Of a stretch of 15,685 nucleotides of DNA, positions 1 through 10,590 are shown piece after piece (the first letter of the stretch is position 1; each line of letters opens with the position of its first letter). Below the pieces are notes generated by a model. The model was not told the origin of the DNA. It worked only from the letters and a program-made list of their open reading frames with translations, and did not search any database. This DNA comes from Dissophora ornata (taxonomy: Eukaryota; Mortierellomycota; Mortierellomycetes; Mortierellales; Mortierellaceae), in the NCBI GenBank assembly GCA_025201705.1, contig MU617334.1:1-15685 (forward strand), given 5' to 3'. The translations under genes and the position numbers were made by a program.

Positions 1-357
1 TCAACTCCTGCACAAAGTCCATGTAAACGTTCCCAATCTTTGAACGTCAATTGTGCAACAACTTTTTATGCTACTCCCTACTCTTCTTAATTCATTTCTT
101 TTGCCCGTCATGCCTACCTTCTCATATAGTTCACTTCTTGTTTTCGTCCACTGTGGGTGAGCTGAACAGACAATTAAGCACTCTTTGCATGCAAGTGGAC
201 ATCAAAGTTGATGAAAAAAAGAAGTGATCTACATGAGAAGGTAGGCATGACGGGCAAAAGAAATGAATTAAGAAGAGTAGGGAGTAGCATAAAAAGTTGT
301 TGCACAATTGACGTTCAAAGATTGGGAACGTTTACATGGACTTTGTGCAAGAGTTGA
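1..357. repeat. Near-perfect inverted repeat (giant foldback palindrome)
   Basis: Positions 1-155 pair with 203-357 in reverse complement (paired positions sum to 358). The outer 125 nt of each arm has one mismatch (8 against 350). The inner 30 nt adds about six more. The unpaired centre is about 47 nt (156-202). The left arm starts at the first base of the window, so the true outer boundary and any target-site duplication cannot be seen. No open reading frame of note lies inside. It could be a MITE or foldback transposon, a palindromic duplication, or a source of hairpin RNA if transcribed. The pairing is seen directly; the nature of the element is inference. Confidence 0.93.
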
Positions 358-359
358 TG

Positions 360-390
360 ACCCCCGTGAGAATAAGAGGCTCACGGGGGT
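360..390. repeat. Perfect 11-bp hairpin next to the palindrome
   Basis: Positions 360-370 (ACCCCCGTGAG) and 380-390 (CTCACGGGGGT) are exact reverse complements around a 9-nt loop. The stem is GC-rich, unlike its AT-rich surroundings, and starts 2 bp after the right arm of the 357-bp palindrome ends. Its role is unknown. It may be part of the same element or an independent structure in the distal ADE2 promoter. Confidence 0.85.
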
Positions 391-760
391 GTGAGATTGT
401 GTTGTTCCTTTTTGCTTTACAATATCTAGATGATGCAGCTTCTATATTCAAGTCTCTTTCGCGTTTTGTTCAAGTATCAAATTTTATCAGAAACAGCTGG
501 TATTTGCTCTCGACAAGGAAGAGACACTGTACTCTGATAGCAGGCACGTACGCCCAGTGTTTCGCGTCGTAGTCGACGTACGTGCGATGTTTCCCCGCAA
601 AAAAACACAACCCAAATAAAGAATGGCCTTTTCAAAGTCCGTGCAGCCTTGATCACTTTTTTTTTTTATTCATGCTGCAATGAGGTGATCGATCTCATTT
701 CCCCCAACTCTCAACCAACAACCCTAAACAAAACACCAGCAAAAAAAAAAGTCATAGCTA
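391..760 (+). promoter_or_regulatory. ADE2 upstream region with a CGTACG dyad
   Basis: This stretch precedes the ADE2 start and has no convincing gene. It holds a perfect 9-bp dyad, GCACGTACG (544-552) and CGTACGTGC (577-585), separated by 24 bp and ending about 175 bp before the ATG. Each arm contains the self-complementary hexamer CGTACG. A T-run lies at about 657-667 and an A-run just before the ATG. No clear TATA box was seen. Promoter function follows from position; which factor binds is unknown. Confidence 0.5.
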
Positions 761-2424
761 ATGGAGTCTCGCAAGGTCGGCATTCTTGGTGGAGGTCAAC
801 TAGGCCGCATGGTCCAGGAGGCTGCATCCCGTCTCAACATCTCCCTCACGATCCTCGATGAACCTATCGACTCACCCGCCAAGCAGCTGAACGCCATACA
901 GCCCCACCTTCAGGGCTCTTTCAAAGACCCCGTCAAGATCCGTGAGCTTGCTCAATCAGTCGATGTCATTACCGTCGAGATTGAGCACGTCGATACTGAG
1001 GTCCTCAAGGAGCTCGAGGCTAGTGGAAAGGCTATTCATCCAACCCCCGCCACAATCGCTTTGATCCAAGATAAATACCTTCAGAAGCAGCACCTTGCGA
1101 AGCACGGTATCCCCCTTGCTGATTCGCTGGATTGTCCTGATCAAGAAGCCATTGAGCGCGCAGGACAGGAGTTTGGATACCCGTTCATGCTCAAGGCAAA
1201 GACGATGGCGTATGATGGCAAGGGTAACTATGTCGTTCGATCCGAGGCAGATGTCAAGGACGCTCGATCTGCACTTGCACCAGGTCTGCCACTGTATGCA
1301 GAGCGATGGGCCAAATTCGATCGCGAGCTCGCCGTTATGGTTGTGCGGTCTGTCACAGGGGAGGTCCGCTCATACCCTGTAGTTGAGACTGTTCACAAGA
1401 ACAGTATCTGTCACTTGGTCTTTGCGCCTGCTCAAGTCGGCCGAGGATTAACCGGTACATCTGATGAGACCTTCTCAAAGTCAATCCAGGAAAGAGCACG
1501 CAAGGTCGCTGAGAATGCCATCACAAGTCTTTCTGGAGCTGGTGTCTTTGGTGTTGAGATGTTCCTGATGATGGACGGTAAGAAGCCCACTGAAAGCGCA
1601 ATGATCTTTTTTTGAAATACTGACTATCGATGACTCATGTTAACATCGTCTTTTATTTTATTTTATTTTATTTTTTTTAATCGCACGGTCGGAAACAACT
1701 AGGCGAGATTCTGTTAAACGAGATTGCCCCCCGCCCTCACAATTCTGGACACTACACTATCGAGGCCTCACACACATCCCAATATGAGAACCATCTCCGT
1801 GCCATCCTTGGTCTCCCTCTTGGGTCCACAGAGATGAAGGTTCAGGCTGCAGGCATGCTCAACATTCTGGGTGCCGGCGATAAGACCTATCACGCCTGCG
1901 AACTCGCCTATGGAATTCCTGGCGCTACCACACATCTTTACGGCAAGAAAGAATGCAAGGCCGGTAGAAAGATGGGCCATATTACTGTTGTTGGTGATTC
2001 CATGCAAGAGGTTCACGACCGTCTTCTGCCCCTTGTCCTGGCCATGGACCCCAAGGACGGATCTCCATTTAATCTTGATCCTTTGGTCTCTATTGTTATG
2101 GGATCGGACAGTGACTTGAAGGTGATGGAGGCTGCGGCTCAGATCCTGACTAAAATGTCTGTGCCTTTTGAGCTCTCGTTGGTCTCTGCTCACAGGACGC
2201 CTGAGAGAATGTATCATTTTGGACGCACGGCGCATAAGCGTGGTATCAAGGTCATCATTGCTGGAGCTGGCGGAGCTGCGCACTTGCCGGGAATGGTTGC
2301 TGCTTTGACGCCACTGCCTGTGATCGGAGTCCCTGTTCGTGGAAGCACATTAGACGGTGTCGACTCTTTGCACTCAATTGTTCAGATGCCTGTATGTGCG
2401 CGTTGAAATTTCGGAATGCTCGCA

Positions 2425-2462
<38 letters not shown>

Positions 2463-2740
2463 TTTTTTTTTTTTTTTTTTTCTTGAAATAATTTCGTTGC
2501 TGACAATATCCGTTTATTCACCCCCTCACCTCTCCTTAGCGCGGTGTGCCAGTAGCAACGGTCGCCATCAACAACAGCACAAATGCCGCTCTTTTGGCAG
2601 TACGCATCCTTGGAAGCTTCATTCCCTCATATCTTGACAAGATGGCAACCTATCAGGAGACCATGGAGCAAGAGGTCCTTACCAAGATCGACACCTTGGA
2701 CAAAGTTGGTTGGGAAAAGTACGAGTACATCAAACATTGA
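761..2740 (+). CDS. ADE2: Phosphoribosylaminoimidazole carboxylase (PurK-PurE fusion), 3 exons
   Basis: The enzyme carboxylates AIR to CAIR in de novo purine synthesis. Exons are 761-1577, 1703-2391 and 2540-2740. The two introns (125 and 148 bp) are GT-AG and keep frame, giving 568 aa, close to the roughly 570 aa usual for fungal ADE2. The N-terminal PurK half shows a nucleotide-binding start [11 protein letters not shown] (7-17), ATP-grasp core residues [12 protein letters not shown] (145-156), GVFGVEMF (261-268) and, across the first splice, [12 protein letters not shown]. The C-terminal PurE half begins near residue 398 with MGSDSD (405-410), SAHRTP including His436, and [12 protein letters not shown]. 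The start follows an A-rich leader and matches the family N-terminus. It faces INO80 tail-to-tail. Loss of this enzyme classically gives red adenine auxotrophs in yeast. The call is firm; splice sites are inferred from homology and phase. Confidence 0.97.
1578..1702 (+). other. ADE2 intron 1 with a TGACTCA site
   Basis: The donor is GTAAGA and the acceptor ends CTAG. A codon split after its first base (G|GC) restores [14 protein letters not shown]. The intron holds TACTGAC near its middle, a run of TTTTA units, and an exact TGACTCA (1631-1637), the consensus bound by Gcn4/AP-1 factors in other fungi. Regulatory use here is not shown. Confidence 0.88.
2427..2481 (+). repeat. 55-bp oligo-T tract inside ADE2 intron 2
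   Basis: The run is 34 T, one A, then 20 T, lying within the intron at 2392-2539 (donor GTATGT, acceptor CTTAG). It may act as an extreme polypyrimidine tract. It is also a likely place for length error in assembly or between strains. Confidence 0.95.
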
Positions 2741-2756
2741 AGCATTTTAAGCGCAG

Positions 2757-2762
2757 AATAAA
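2757..2762 (+). terminator. ADE2 poly(A) signal AATAAA
   Basis: A canonical AATAAA lies 17 bp after the ADE2 stop codon on the coding strand. Cleavage would be expected some 10-30 bp downstream, towards the INO80 3' end. Confidence 0.6.
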
Positions 2763-2785
2763 CATCGCCTCGAACTTGGTCCGGG

Positions 2786-2791
2786 TTTATT
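2786..2791 (-). terminator. INO80 poly(A) signal AATAAA
   Basis: TTTATT on the plus strand reads AATAAA on the minus strand, about 90 bp beyond the INO80 stop codon. It lies 24 bp from the ADE2 signal, so the two convergent transcripts probably overlap at their 3' ends. Confidence 0.55.
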
Positions 2792-2879
2792 AGTTAGTTG
2801 ATTCATCGAGACAAAAAGGGTCCAATATACAAGCGGAGGAGTAAGCAATAAGAGTACGATTTAAACTACCACCCTTCCG

Positions 2880-5800
2880 TTACATGTCTATCATATCCAC
2901 ATCCACATCCACATCCGCATTCGCATCCGCCTCTGCATCGGGTTCCAATCCAGAGCCGCGTGCTTCAGCTTCTGTAGCAACAGCCGCAGCCGCCGCCGCT
3001 GCCTGTGCCTTTTTGCCCAATTTTGGCGGCTTCTTGGCCTTTGGTTCCTTTTCCTTCTTGGGCTTTGCCTCTCTTGCTGGCTTCTCCTTCGGTACTCTAG
3101 TCCGTTTACCTTTCGTGGCAGTGGCCGATCCAGAGCCACCCTCGCGGTTGTCAACAGCCGCATCTCCTTCACCCTGCCCATCCACATCCGCCCACATTTC
3201 CTCCAACGTCCGTCCTTTACCGGGAGTTGCCCCAGAAGAATTGGAAGGCGTCGAAACTGGGGTGTCCTTTCCTTCTTTACCCTCCTTTTTGGAGCGCTTT
3301 GTCGCTCGACCTCCTTCGACCTTGGCTGCACCCTTGCGCGAGCTTTTGGCCTCTTCCTCGACCTTGCGCTTCAACTGCTGCTCTTGTAGCTTCGACGCCA
3401 GCTCGTCATCATCCAGCAGCAATGAGACAATCTCTCGGGGCTTGAACTCCACGCTCTGCTTGAATTCACCTCCAGAAATAACCACCTTTTGGATTTCATC
3501 CTTTTGTTTCGCACGCTGAAGAATCCTCTCCTCGATTGTGCCCCGTGTGATCAGTCTGTACACTGTAACTTGGCGGGTCTGGCCCAGACGATGGGCTCGG
3601 TCCATAGCCTGCTGATCCACAGTCGGGTTCCAATCACTGTCGTAAAAGATGACCGTGTCTGCAGCTGTCAAATTGATACCCAGGCCACCAGCGCGCGTAC
3701 TGAGCAAGAAGATAAAGATCTCGGGTCGTGTTTGCCAATCGGTGACCATGTCTCGACGGTCAGAGATCTTGGAGGAGCCGTCTAGGCGCAGATACTTGTA
3801 CTGCCTGTAAGTCAGATACTCCTCCATCAGGTCAATCATCTTTGTCATCTGGAAATAGACAAGCACGCGGTGACCACCGGCCTTCAATTCCACCAATAGC
3901 TTGTCCAGTACCGCCAATTTGCCAGAGTCCATGACCAGCTGCTTCATCTGCGGCACCTCGATCGTTGAGTATCCCATCGAGCTGAGCGAAGGTTCACCCA
4001 ACAGACCGCGGCCACTGTTCACATTCCAGAGGTTCATCATCGGAGACACTTCCTGCTGATGACTAGCCTCTGTCATGAAATCAGGAACACCAAGGAGCAT
4101 CTGTCGGATCCTGGAGTTAAACAACTCCTCTTGCTGATCAACGAGAAAACCACGGTCCGAGCAAATAATCTCAATCGGAGGAGCTACAGCCTTGGGTCTG
4201 TAGGCTGATTCCATCATCTGAAGGTATTCACCCAAGTCAGAGTTATCGGGAACACGGCTAAGCTGGTCAGTATGACGCAGGAGGCATCGATTGTCGAGTG
4301 AGAATGGGTCTGTGGTTTCGCAAATCAGGAACTTTGCGAACGTGTTTCCAGGACAGTTGGAGTCTGTGCCATCTTCTTCGTGAAGATCCTTGTCGAGACC
4401 ATAGCCGCGTCTCGAGCGTGCCTCCGCCGTCTCAACATGTTGTGCAAATCTTTCCAAGACGTGGCCACGCGAGATCTTGCTAACTTGAGCAGGGGAATAG
4501 TCGGAGAACCGCAGGAACGAAAATGCGCCCAGACCTTGATCTTCAAACATCGACTCTGCAATATAATCCGGCGTCCAGATGTTCATCAGTCTATCCAGAT
4601 ACTTGGTATCAGCGCCTGCATTCGACTGCTCAGAGGGGACTTGTAATAAACCGCCCTCCCGGTAAAGTCGTTTCGGGATGGAGTACGATATGGTGCTTCG
4701 AGTGGTGTAGGCCACAAACAAGTCGTTGCCCTCGCGGGCGATTGAGGGCGTCTGACTAAACGAGCAAAGGGCTAGCGGTGACACTACGTCTGCGCGCTCA
4801 AAAAGTTCGGGATGGTTGCAAACCTTTCGGAACTGCATGACGAGATTCATCAAACTATCGACAGAGTCGTTGTCGTCGAGGGACGAAGCCTTCTCCAAGA
4901 GTTCCGAAATCGAGATCTTTTCCTTGAGACCACGATAAAGCGCTCTTTGTCTTGCTGTCAGCTCACAGCTCACTTCAAGTTCGATCTAAAGACGGAGACA
5001 GAACAAAGCGGTTACTTCAATGCATCAGAACCATATGATCATTGTCGGCATCCTGAGAAAAAAAAATAGTCGCAAGGGGAGTTATCATTACCTTATCGCC
5101 CAACTCGTTCTGCACATTCTTCTTGATACGGCGCAACATGAAGGGCTTGAGAATCATGTGTAACCGCTTCAACTGATGCTCATTTAGAGTGCCTTTGTTC
5201 TCGGCATGCGATTCAATATCCTTGGAGAACCACTCGCTAAACTCCTCATGCGAATCAAACAGACTTGGCATGATAAAGTGCAGCAACGCCCAAAGCTCCT
5301 GCATGCTATTTTGGATGGGCGTTCCCGTCAACAAGAGTCGGTTGCGGCAGTTAAAGCCAAGCAGGGTCTTCCATCGTGCACTCGAGGAACTCTTGATCGC
5401 CTGCGCCTCGTCCAGGACCATGTACTGCCATTTGACCCGCTGGAAGTACTTTTCATCCGACACGACCAGCTGATACGATGTGATCACGACGTGGAACGGC
5501 GCATCCTTGCTGTAAACCTGCTTCTTTTGCCAGAACTTGCGCAGAGTCTTGCGGTCGTTCATGTTGCCCCAATACGGCAGAGCCTTTAGTTCAGGCGTGA
5601 ACTTTGTGAATTCTTGCTGCCAATTGTGGAGGGTCGATGCAGGCGCAATGACCAAGAATGGGCCCCAGATGTTCTGCGTCTCTGCGAGATATGCCATTAA
5701 CGAAATCGACTGAACAGTCTTGCCCAAACCCATTTCGTCTGCCAAGATACCGTTGATGCCTTGCTCGTACAGATTGGCCAGCCAATTCAGACCCTTGATC

Positions 5801-8800
5801 TGATAGCCCTTGAGTTGACACATCAGCATCTTTGGCTGTTCAATCTCGGTCACTGTGGGCATGCTCGACGGGTTCTGGAAGTTCATCTCGTCCACTAATA
5901 TTTGTTACGTAAAAACAACGGAAAAGGTAGTCGTTAATATGGATGAGTGCCGTTCATAGCCGCACCTCCGCACTTCTTACGGTTCACGTACGATCAGTCT
6001 CGTTAAGAGCAATCTTTGGAGTTTGTTCCTGATACTCCTGGGCCTCCTTGTCAAACGTCCTCGTTCTTTCCTGCGCGGCCAAGAGGGCTTGCTGAGCCCC
6101 CCATTTCGCTTGTGCCTCCAATGCTTCGTCCGATGCCTCCTCAAAGTCAGGCTCTCCTTCAACAGGGGTGTGGTTCGGGTCCTGCAGGATGGACATTTCT
6201 CCGGGTTCCATCGATGGCTGCATCCTGACAGGTGCTGCATCGTCATCTGCTTCTGCAGCCTCGGCTGGATTGTGAAAGGGAAAAAAAAGCGCTGGTCAGT
6301 AGCCTGACTTTGCTCATGGACACATACCATCGACATCATACTAGAACAGTAAAAAAAAAAAAAAAACCTACTTCCAATCTTCTTGCCGATAAAATGACTG
6401 TACAGCTCCGTTTGTGTGATCAAAAAGTTGAGCTTGCGAGCCTGTCGGCGCGCCTCACGCATCTCCTCTTCGATGCGTAGCTTCTCGATCGCCTCTTTCT
6501 CGGCCTTCTTCCGCAGGTCACGTTCCTCGCGCTCGTTGCGCTTCCAGAAAAAGAGCATCTCCTTGTTAGCCTTTCTGGCCCTTGAATGGACATCTTTGCT
6601 TGGCTTTACAGACCGAGCTGCTGCCTTCCTGGCCTCCCTCTGGCACAATTGCGCAACCTTCTTGCAGTTCTGCAACTTGATCGTTGTTGTGGTAGCCACA
6701 ATTTTCGCTATCTATTCTCAATGAGAGGACAAGTCAGGACGAATCATTTAGCCGTGCTTTGCTATGCTATTTCTATACACATATTGCCTTTTGGAAAGAT
6801 AACAGCAGCCTTACCTGAGGAATCTGTCTCTGGGCAATCAAATCCCAGATAGCCCGCCGTTTAGCCTCATATTCTCTTTCCTGGCGTCGGGCTAAGGTTT
6901 CTTCGTCCGGCACAGTAGTCTGCTCTGGTGTCGCTCTGTCATCATCTGATAGTCCAAAGCTGATACGCCGGTCATGACCATAGTCCTGGTCATCACTCTC
7001 GTCGTCATAGATGTTGGAACGAGGAACGTGCGCGTCCTGCTCATCTTCGTCGCCTTCATCCTGGCCTGCCAGGTCATTTTCTTGAGCACGAGCCTTGGCT
7101 TTGATCGCCTGCACCTGAGCCATAGCGGCTGCTTCCGCAGCTTCTTTCCGCTCTCGTCTCTTTCTCTCCGCCTTGGTTTCTTTTGGCATGCTGTCGTCAT
7201 CCAGCTCACGTTTGACATTGCTCTCTGCACTTTGGCCAGCCTGCAACTTTTTCCTTCCCCGACCTCTTCCCTTGGCGGTAGTAGGTTGTGATGGCGCAAG
7301 TGAATCCAGTGACAAGTCTTGTGTTCCAAGAAAGCCTTCTTCCTCCATAGGGTCGACGGTTCCTTCCAGAGGCTCCTTTGCTTCCAGGCGCCTCTCCTGC
7401 TTTGCTAAGAATTTTTCATGCAATTTCCGGCGCTTGCGCTATAATTAAAAGCAAAATAAAGTTAGTCTGTGAACTGCTGATATCTCGCATTCTTGGCTTA
7501 GTTCGGAACAAGTGATCACGACCCATTTCCATTATTGGCCTGTGGAGGACAGCTTACCGATGATTGCTTCTCATATGCCTTCTGGACTTTTTGGCCGCGT
7601 CTATGCACTTCGATCATGTAGGACATCAAATCCTTGTGTTGCGAGTAATCTTCTTGATCCGAGTCAGATCCGTCCAAGTGTGAACTATTTCCATTTTCTT
7701 CTCGTGCCTCCTGCGCTCCGTGTTTGCTCATATTCGCGGTCTCCGTGTTATCGTTCAAGATGTCAGATACCCTCTGGCGCTTCAGGCCGCCATTGCTAAC
7801 CTTGGAGGGTGTATCCAAGCGGGAGGCGGAAACTGCGCCGGACGCCTCAGCAAGAGGCAGAGTGGGACCCTCAAGCGGATTATCTTTTGCCTTGGGCTTC
7901 CTCCCGCGCTTAGCTTTGACTTTGACTTCCTCTGCCGGAGTCTCCTTCTCGTCAATCTTTGCTTTGGCTGACCGTCTGTCCTGCTCTACCTTTGGACGGC
8001 GCTTGATCTGAACTGGCGTTTGCTGCATCTTTTCCGAACCTTCCTGAGACACTGATACCGTATCCCCCTGCTCTGCCTCTGGCCAGATCTCTGTCTTGGT
8101 TGAGGTCGTGGAGATAGACTGTGCATCTTCATGTGGTGATGGCTCTGCCTTTCTCTCATCCAGGGGACGTGTAGGCGCCACTGGAACATTATTCGATGGA
8201 AATTCATCTGTAGCCGGTTCAGTTTGCATAGGAGTGGTTTGAAGCGATGTGTTGGCCGAGGGATGATCAATATAGCTACGAATCGGAAGCATCCTCGCTC
8301 GCTCGGCGAGTTGTCCTGGCCCACGAGTGGACTCGTTGTATCGCGAGTTCGCGCTCGACTCCTGAATTGGCGTCCGCTCTCGATAGCGCATGCTAGGAGA
8401 TAAATCGCGTGATCTATGGTCCTGAGCATAGCGACTGTAGCTCGGCCTAGACCGGTCATCCAATGGCTGCTCGTCGTATTCAGGAGAGGCATCCCGCGAT
8501 GTCTGTTCAGTCAAGAGCTGTGCAATTGACATTGGTTGTACCTTTCTCTCGGTCCGTTGCTGCACGTGTCTGACAGGCGATGGAGATCTGGAAGGGATGT
8601 AAGTCGGTTCATTGTATGTTGACGGCATGCCTCTGCTGTATGGGCCGGCATCGTACTGTAGTTGAGAATCGCAAGTGTTCTATCAGCAAATTGAACACAC
8701 CACATCTACACCACATAGCGCATTATTCCTCCATTCGGTTCTTTCTTACCTGATAGCGAGCCGGAGAATGAGCCCGTTGAGAAGGAGGAGTCACCACGCG

Positions 8801-10380
8801 CGGTGGAGGACTTCTAGAGCGAGGTCTCATTGATGACTGGCCGTGATATTGATGGGAGTAATACTGTTATCCACAAAAAAATGTGTATGCGAGAGAGAAA
8901 GAGAGATAGAGAGGTGAGCAATCAACACCATCACAGACGTCAGAGATATCCCTGGCTTGATTTCGCAATCATCCATTTTACCTTGTCTCTATCGATTCCT
9001 TCGTCCACGCTGGCGGATCTGCGACGATAAGTCAAAGGTTGACGAGAGCTCATCTCTGGAGAACGCGTTGCAGGCCAAGCCCCAGCTGGAGGATGAGGAG
9101 GATGTGCAGACTGGCGAGAAGGGTATGGCTGATATGGCGAAGTAGCTCTCAGTGGGGGAGGTACTGAACCTGGGGTCTCGTATCGCTCTGATTGTAGAGA
9201 CGGTCGCGACGACGAATAGTATACCTGCTGTATCATCGCCAGTAAAGTCAACTGAATAAGTTCTCCGCATTCCTATGAGGTCCAAAGTATTCTCAATAGA
9301 TATCATGTCAATTACCTGGTGAGCTGCTGAGGGGGGATAGTCCCTTGTGGATGTCTCTGCTGGCCATGATCGGTAAGGGGGGCCTCCAGAAGAGTGGGAT
9401 TGCTGTTGCTGCTGATAGTGATGGTGCTGTCCCATAGTCCCTGGTTCACCTTCGCCATCCGAAGTATAAAAGTCTCGCCGATAAGGGCGCGAGAGCTGCT
9501 GTTGTTGTTGTTGCTGCTGTTCATAATAATGGCGATAAGACACGCTTCCAGGAGGAGATCCATATGGTCCGGGCGATGGCGACCGTGCAGGATACCGACC
9601 GCTGTATGGATGAGCTGAGCGTCGTTCGCGATCAAGTAGCTCTGGGTCATGCCCAGGTCCTGAGCTCTGGTAGATCGAGCCGTGTGCGGGGGCGGAAGGC
9701 GGGGCCCCCTGAGGCACTGAATAAGCCGTGGTGGTGGCTGCTGAAGGGGGACGACGCGCAGTGGGTGCAACAGGTGGCTCCCGGGATTGGTGATGGAGGC
9801 GTGTTGGAGAAGACGATCGATAGTGGTCTCTAGCCATTGGTGCATAGTCGTGTCCGAGTTCTGCGGCTTCATATTCGCGGCGCCGGTCTTCCTGGCTGTA
9901 GCGATATTCGTCCTTTGCATATTCCTGGTGGCGTCCATAAGGCTGGCCGGCACTGTAATGAGGGGGGCGTGTCGAGGCAGAAGTGGCGGAGCCAGAAACA
10001 TAGGTACTGGGCGGAGGGTTGCTATAAGGGCCTGGCGACGAGGGCCTCCGGTAATGCGGGGCCGAGGATGTACCGGCAGCGACGTTGGTGGAGGAAGAAG
10101 AAGGGGGATCGGACGGAGATGCAGAGTAGTAGGACTGCCGCTGCGGAGGCATGATGGGGATCGAGGGTGGTCCTTGCGGGTGGTGATGGGCCTGCGAAGT
10201 TGGGATGCGGTGGGATGGGGAGGGATGATGGTGCATTGATCGATGTTGTTGTTGTTGTTGTTGTTGCTGCTGAGCAGCGGGAGGCACACCCTGGTAGTGC
10301 ATGTCAGCCTGGCGCGGGGCCTTTTGCTTGCTACTGTCCTTGGGATCCTTGTCTTTGTCTATGTCCATGTGGGGATCCAT
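2880..10380 (-). CDS. INO80: INO80 chromatin-remodelling ATPase, 9 exons
   Basis: INO80 is the Snf2-type motor that slides and edits nucleosomes. Exons in transcript order: 10380-9316, 9227-8982, 8863-8750, 8655-7558, 7438-6815, 6711-6372, 6264-5992, 5894-5092, 4985-2880. All introns are GT-AG, 88-119 bp and phase-consistent; the product is about 2222 aa. Residues 1-840 are low complexity (polyQ 37-45 and 288-295, SPSP and Pro/His-rich), with an AT-hook-like RGRKPK (725-730) and a second basic GRGRGRKK near 898. The DBINO domain is about 1050-1162. The ATPase lobe has DEMGLGKT (1306-1313) and DEAQ (1415-1418). A roughly 280-aa family-typical insertion, known to bind Rvb1/Rvb2, precedes lobe 2 ([18 protein letters not shown] near 1983-1990). 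The tail is lysine-rich then acidic ([11 protein letters not shown]). The protein exceeds yeast (about 1489 aa) and human (about 1556 aa) INO80 because of its N-terminus. The start is the first in-frame ATG of the first recognised exon; an extra 5' exon is possible. Confidence 0.95.
9398..9530 (-). repeat. CAA/CAG tracts encoding polyglutamine (INO80 exon 1)
   Basis: Two clusters of mixed CAG/CAA codons on the minus strand encode Q5 (about 9402-9418) and Q8 (about 9494-9518). With the Q9 tract near 10243-10272 they make the INO80 N-terminus strongly glutamine-rich. Such tracts vary in length between strains. Confidence 0.85.
10243..10272 (-). repeat. CAA/CAG tract encoding Q9 (INO80 N-terminus)
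   Basis: The plus strand shows consecutive TTG triplets followed by CTG triplets, read as nine glutamines at residues 37-45 of INO80 in the chosen frame. Confidence 0.9.
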
Positions 10381-10590
10381 CGCTTCTTGTATTTGTTGTA
10401 TTTCTTGGTCAACTGTCACGAATCGGGCGATTGATCAGTCGCTGGGCTGATCTGTTTGGCGAGAGAGATCAGATGCGGTGTATGGTGCTGTTGTACGTAG
10501 AGTAGAGTGTACGCGGGAGGCAGATGCAGAAAAAAGAAAATAGGGAAGAAAGCTAGAAAAAGAGATGCAGCAGTTGTTGTTTGTGGACAG

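Noticed and set aside
336..572. 78-codon plus-strand ORF overlapping the palindrome's right end
   Set aside because: No domain, coding bias or splice context supports it, and it runs through the hairpin and promoter dyad.
1768..2283. 171-codon minus-strand ORF
   Set aside because: It is antisense to the well-supported PurK/PurE coding exon of ADE2 and shows no family resemblance.
2884..3519. 211-codon ATG-started ORF on the plus strand, just after ADE2
   Set aside because: It is exactly antisense to the repetitive, lysine/alanine-rich INO80 C-terminus. Its product is Ser/Ala low complexity with no recognisable domain.
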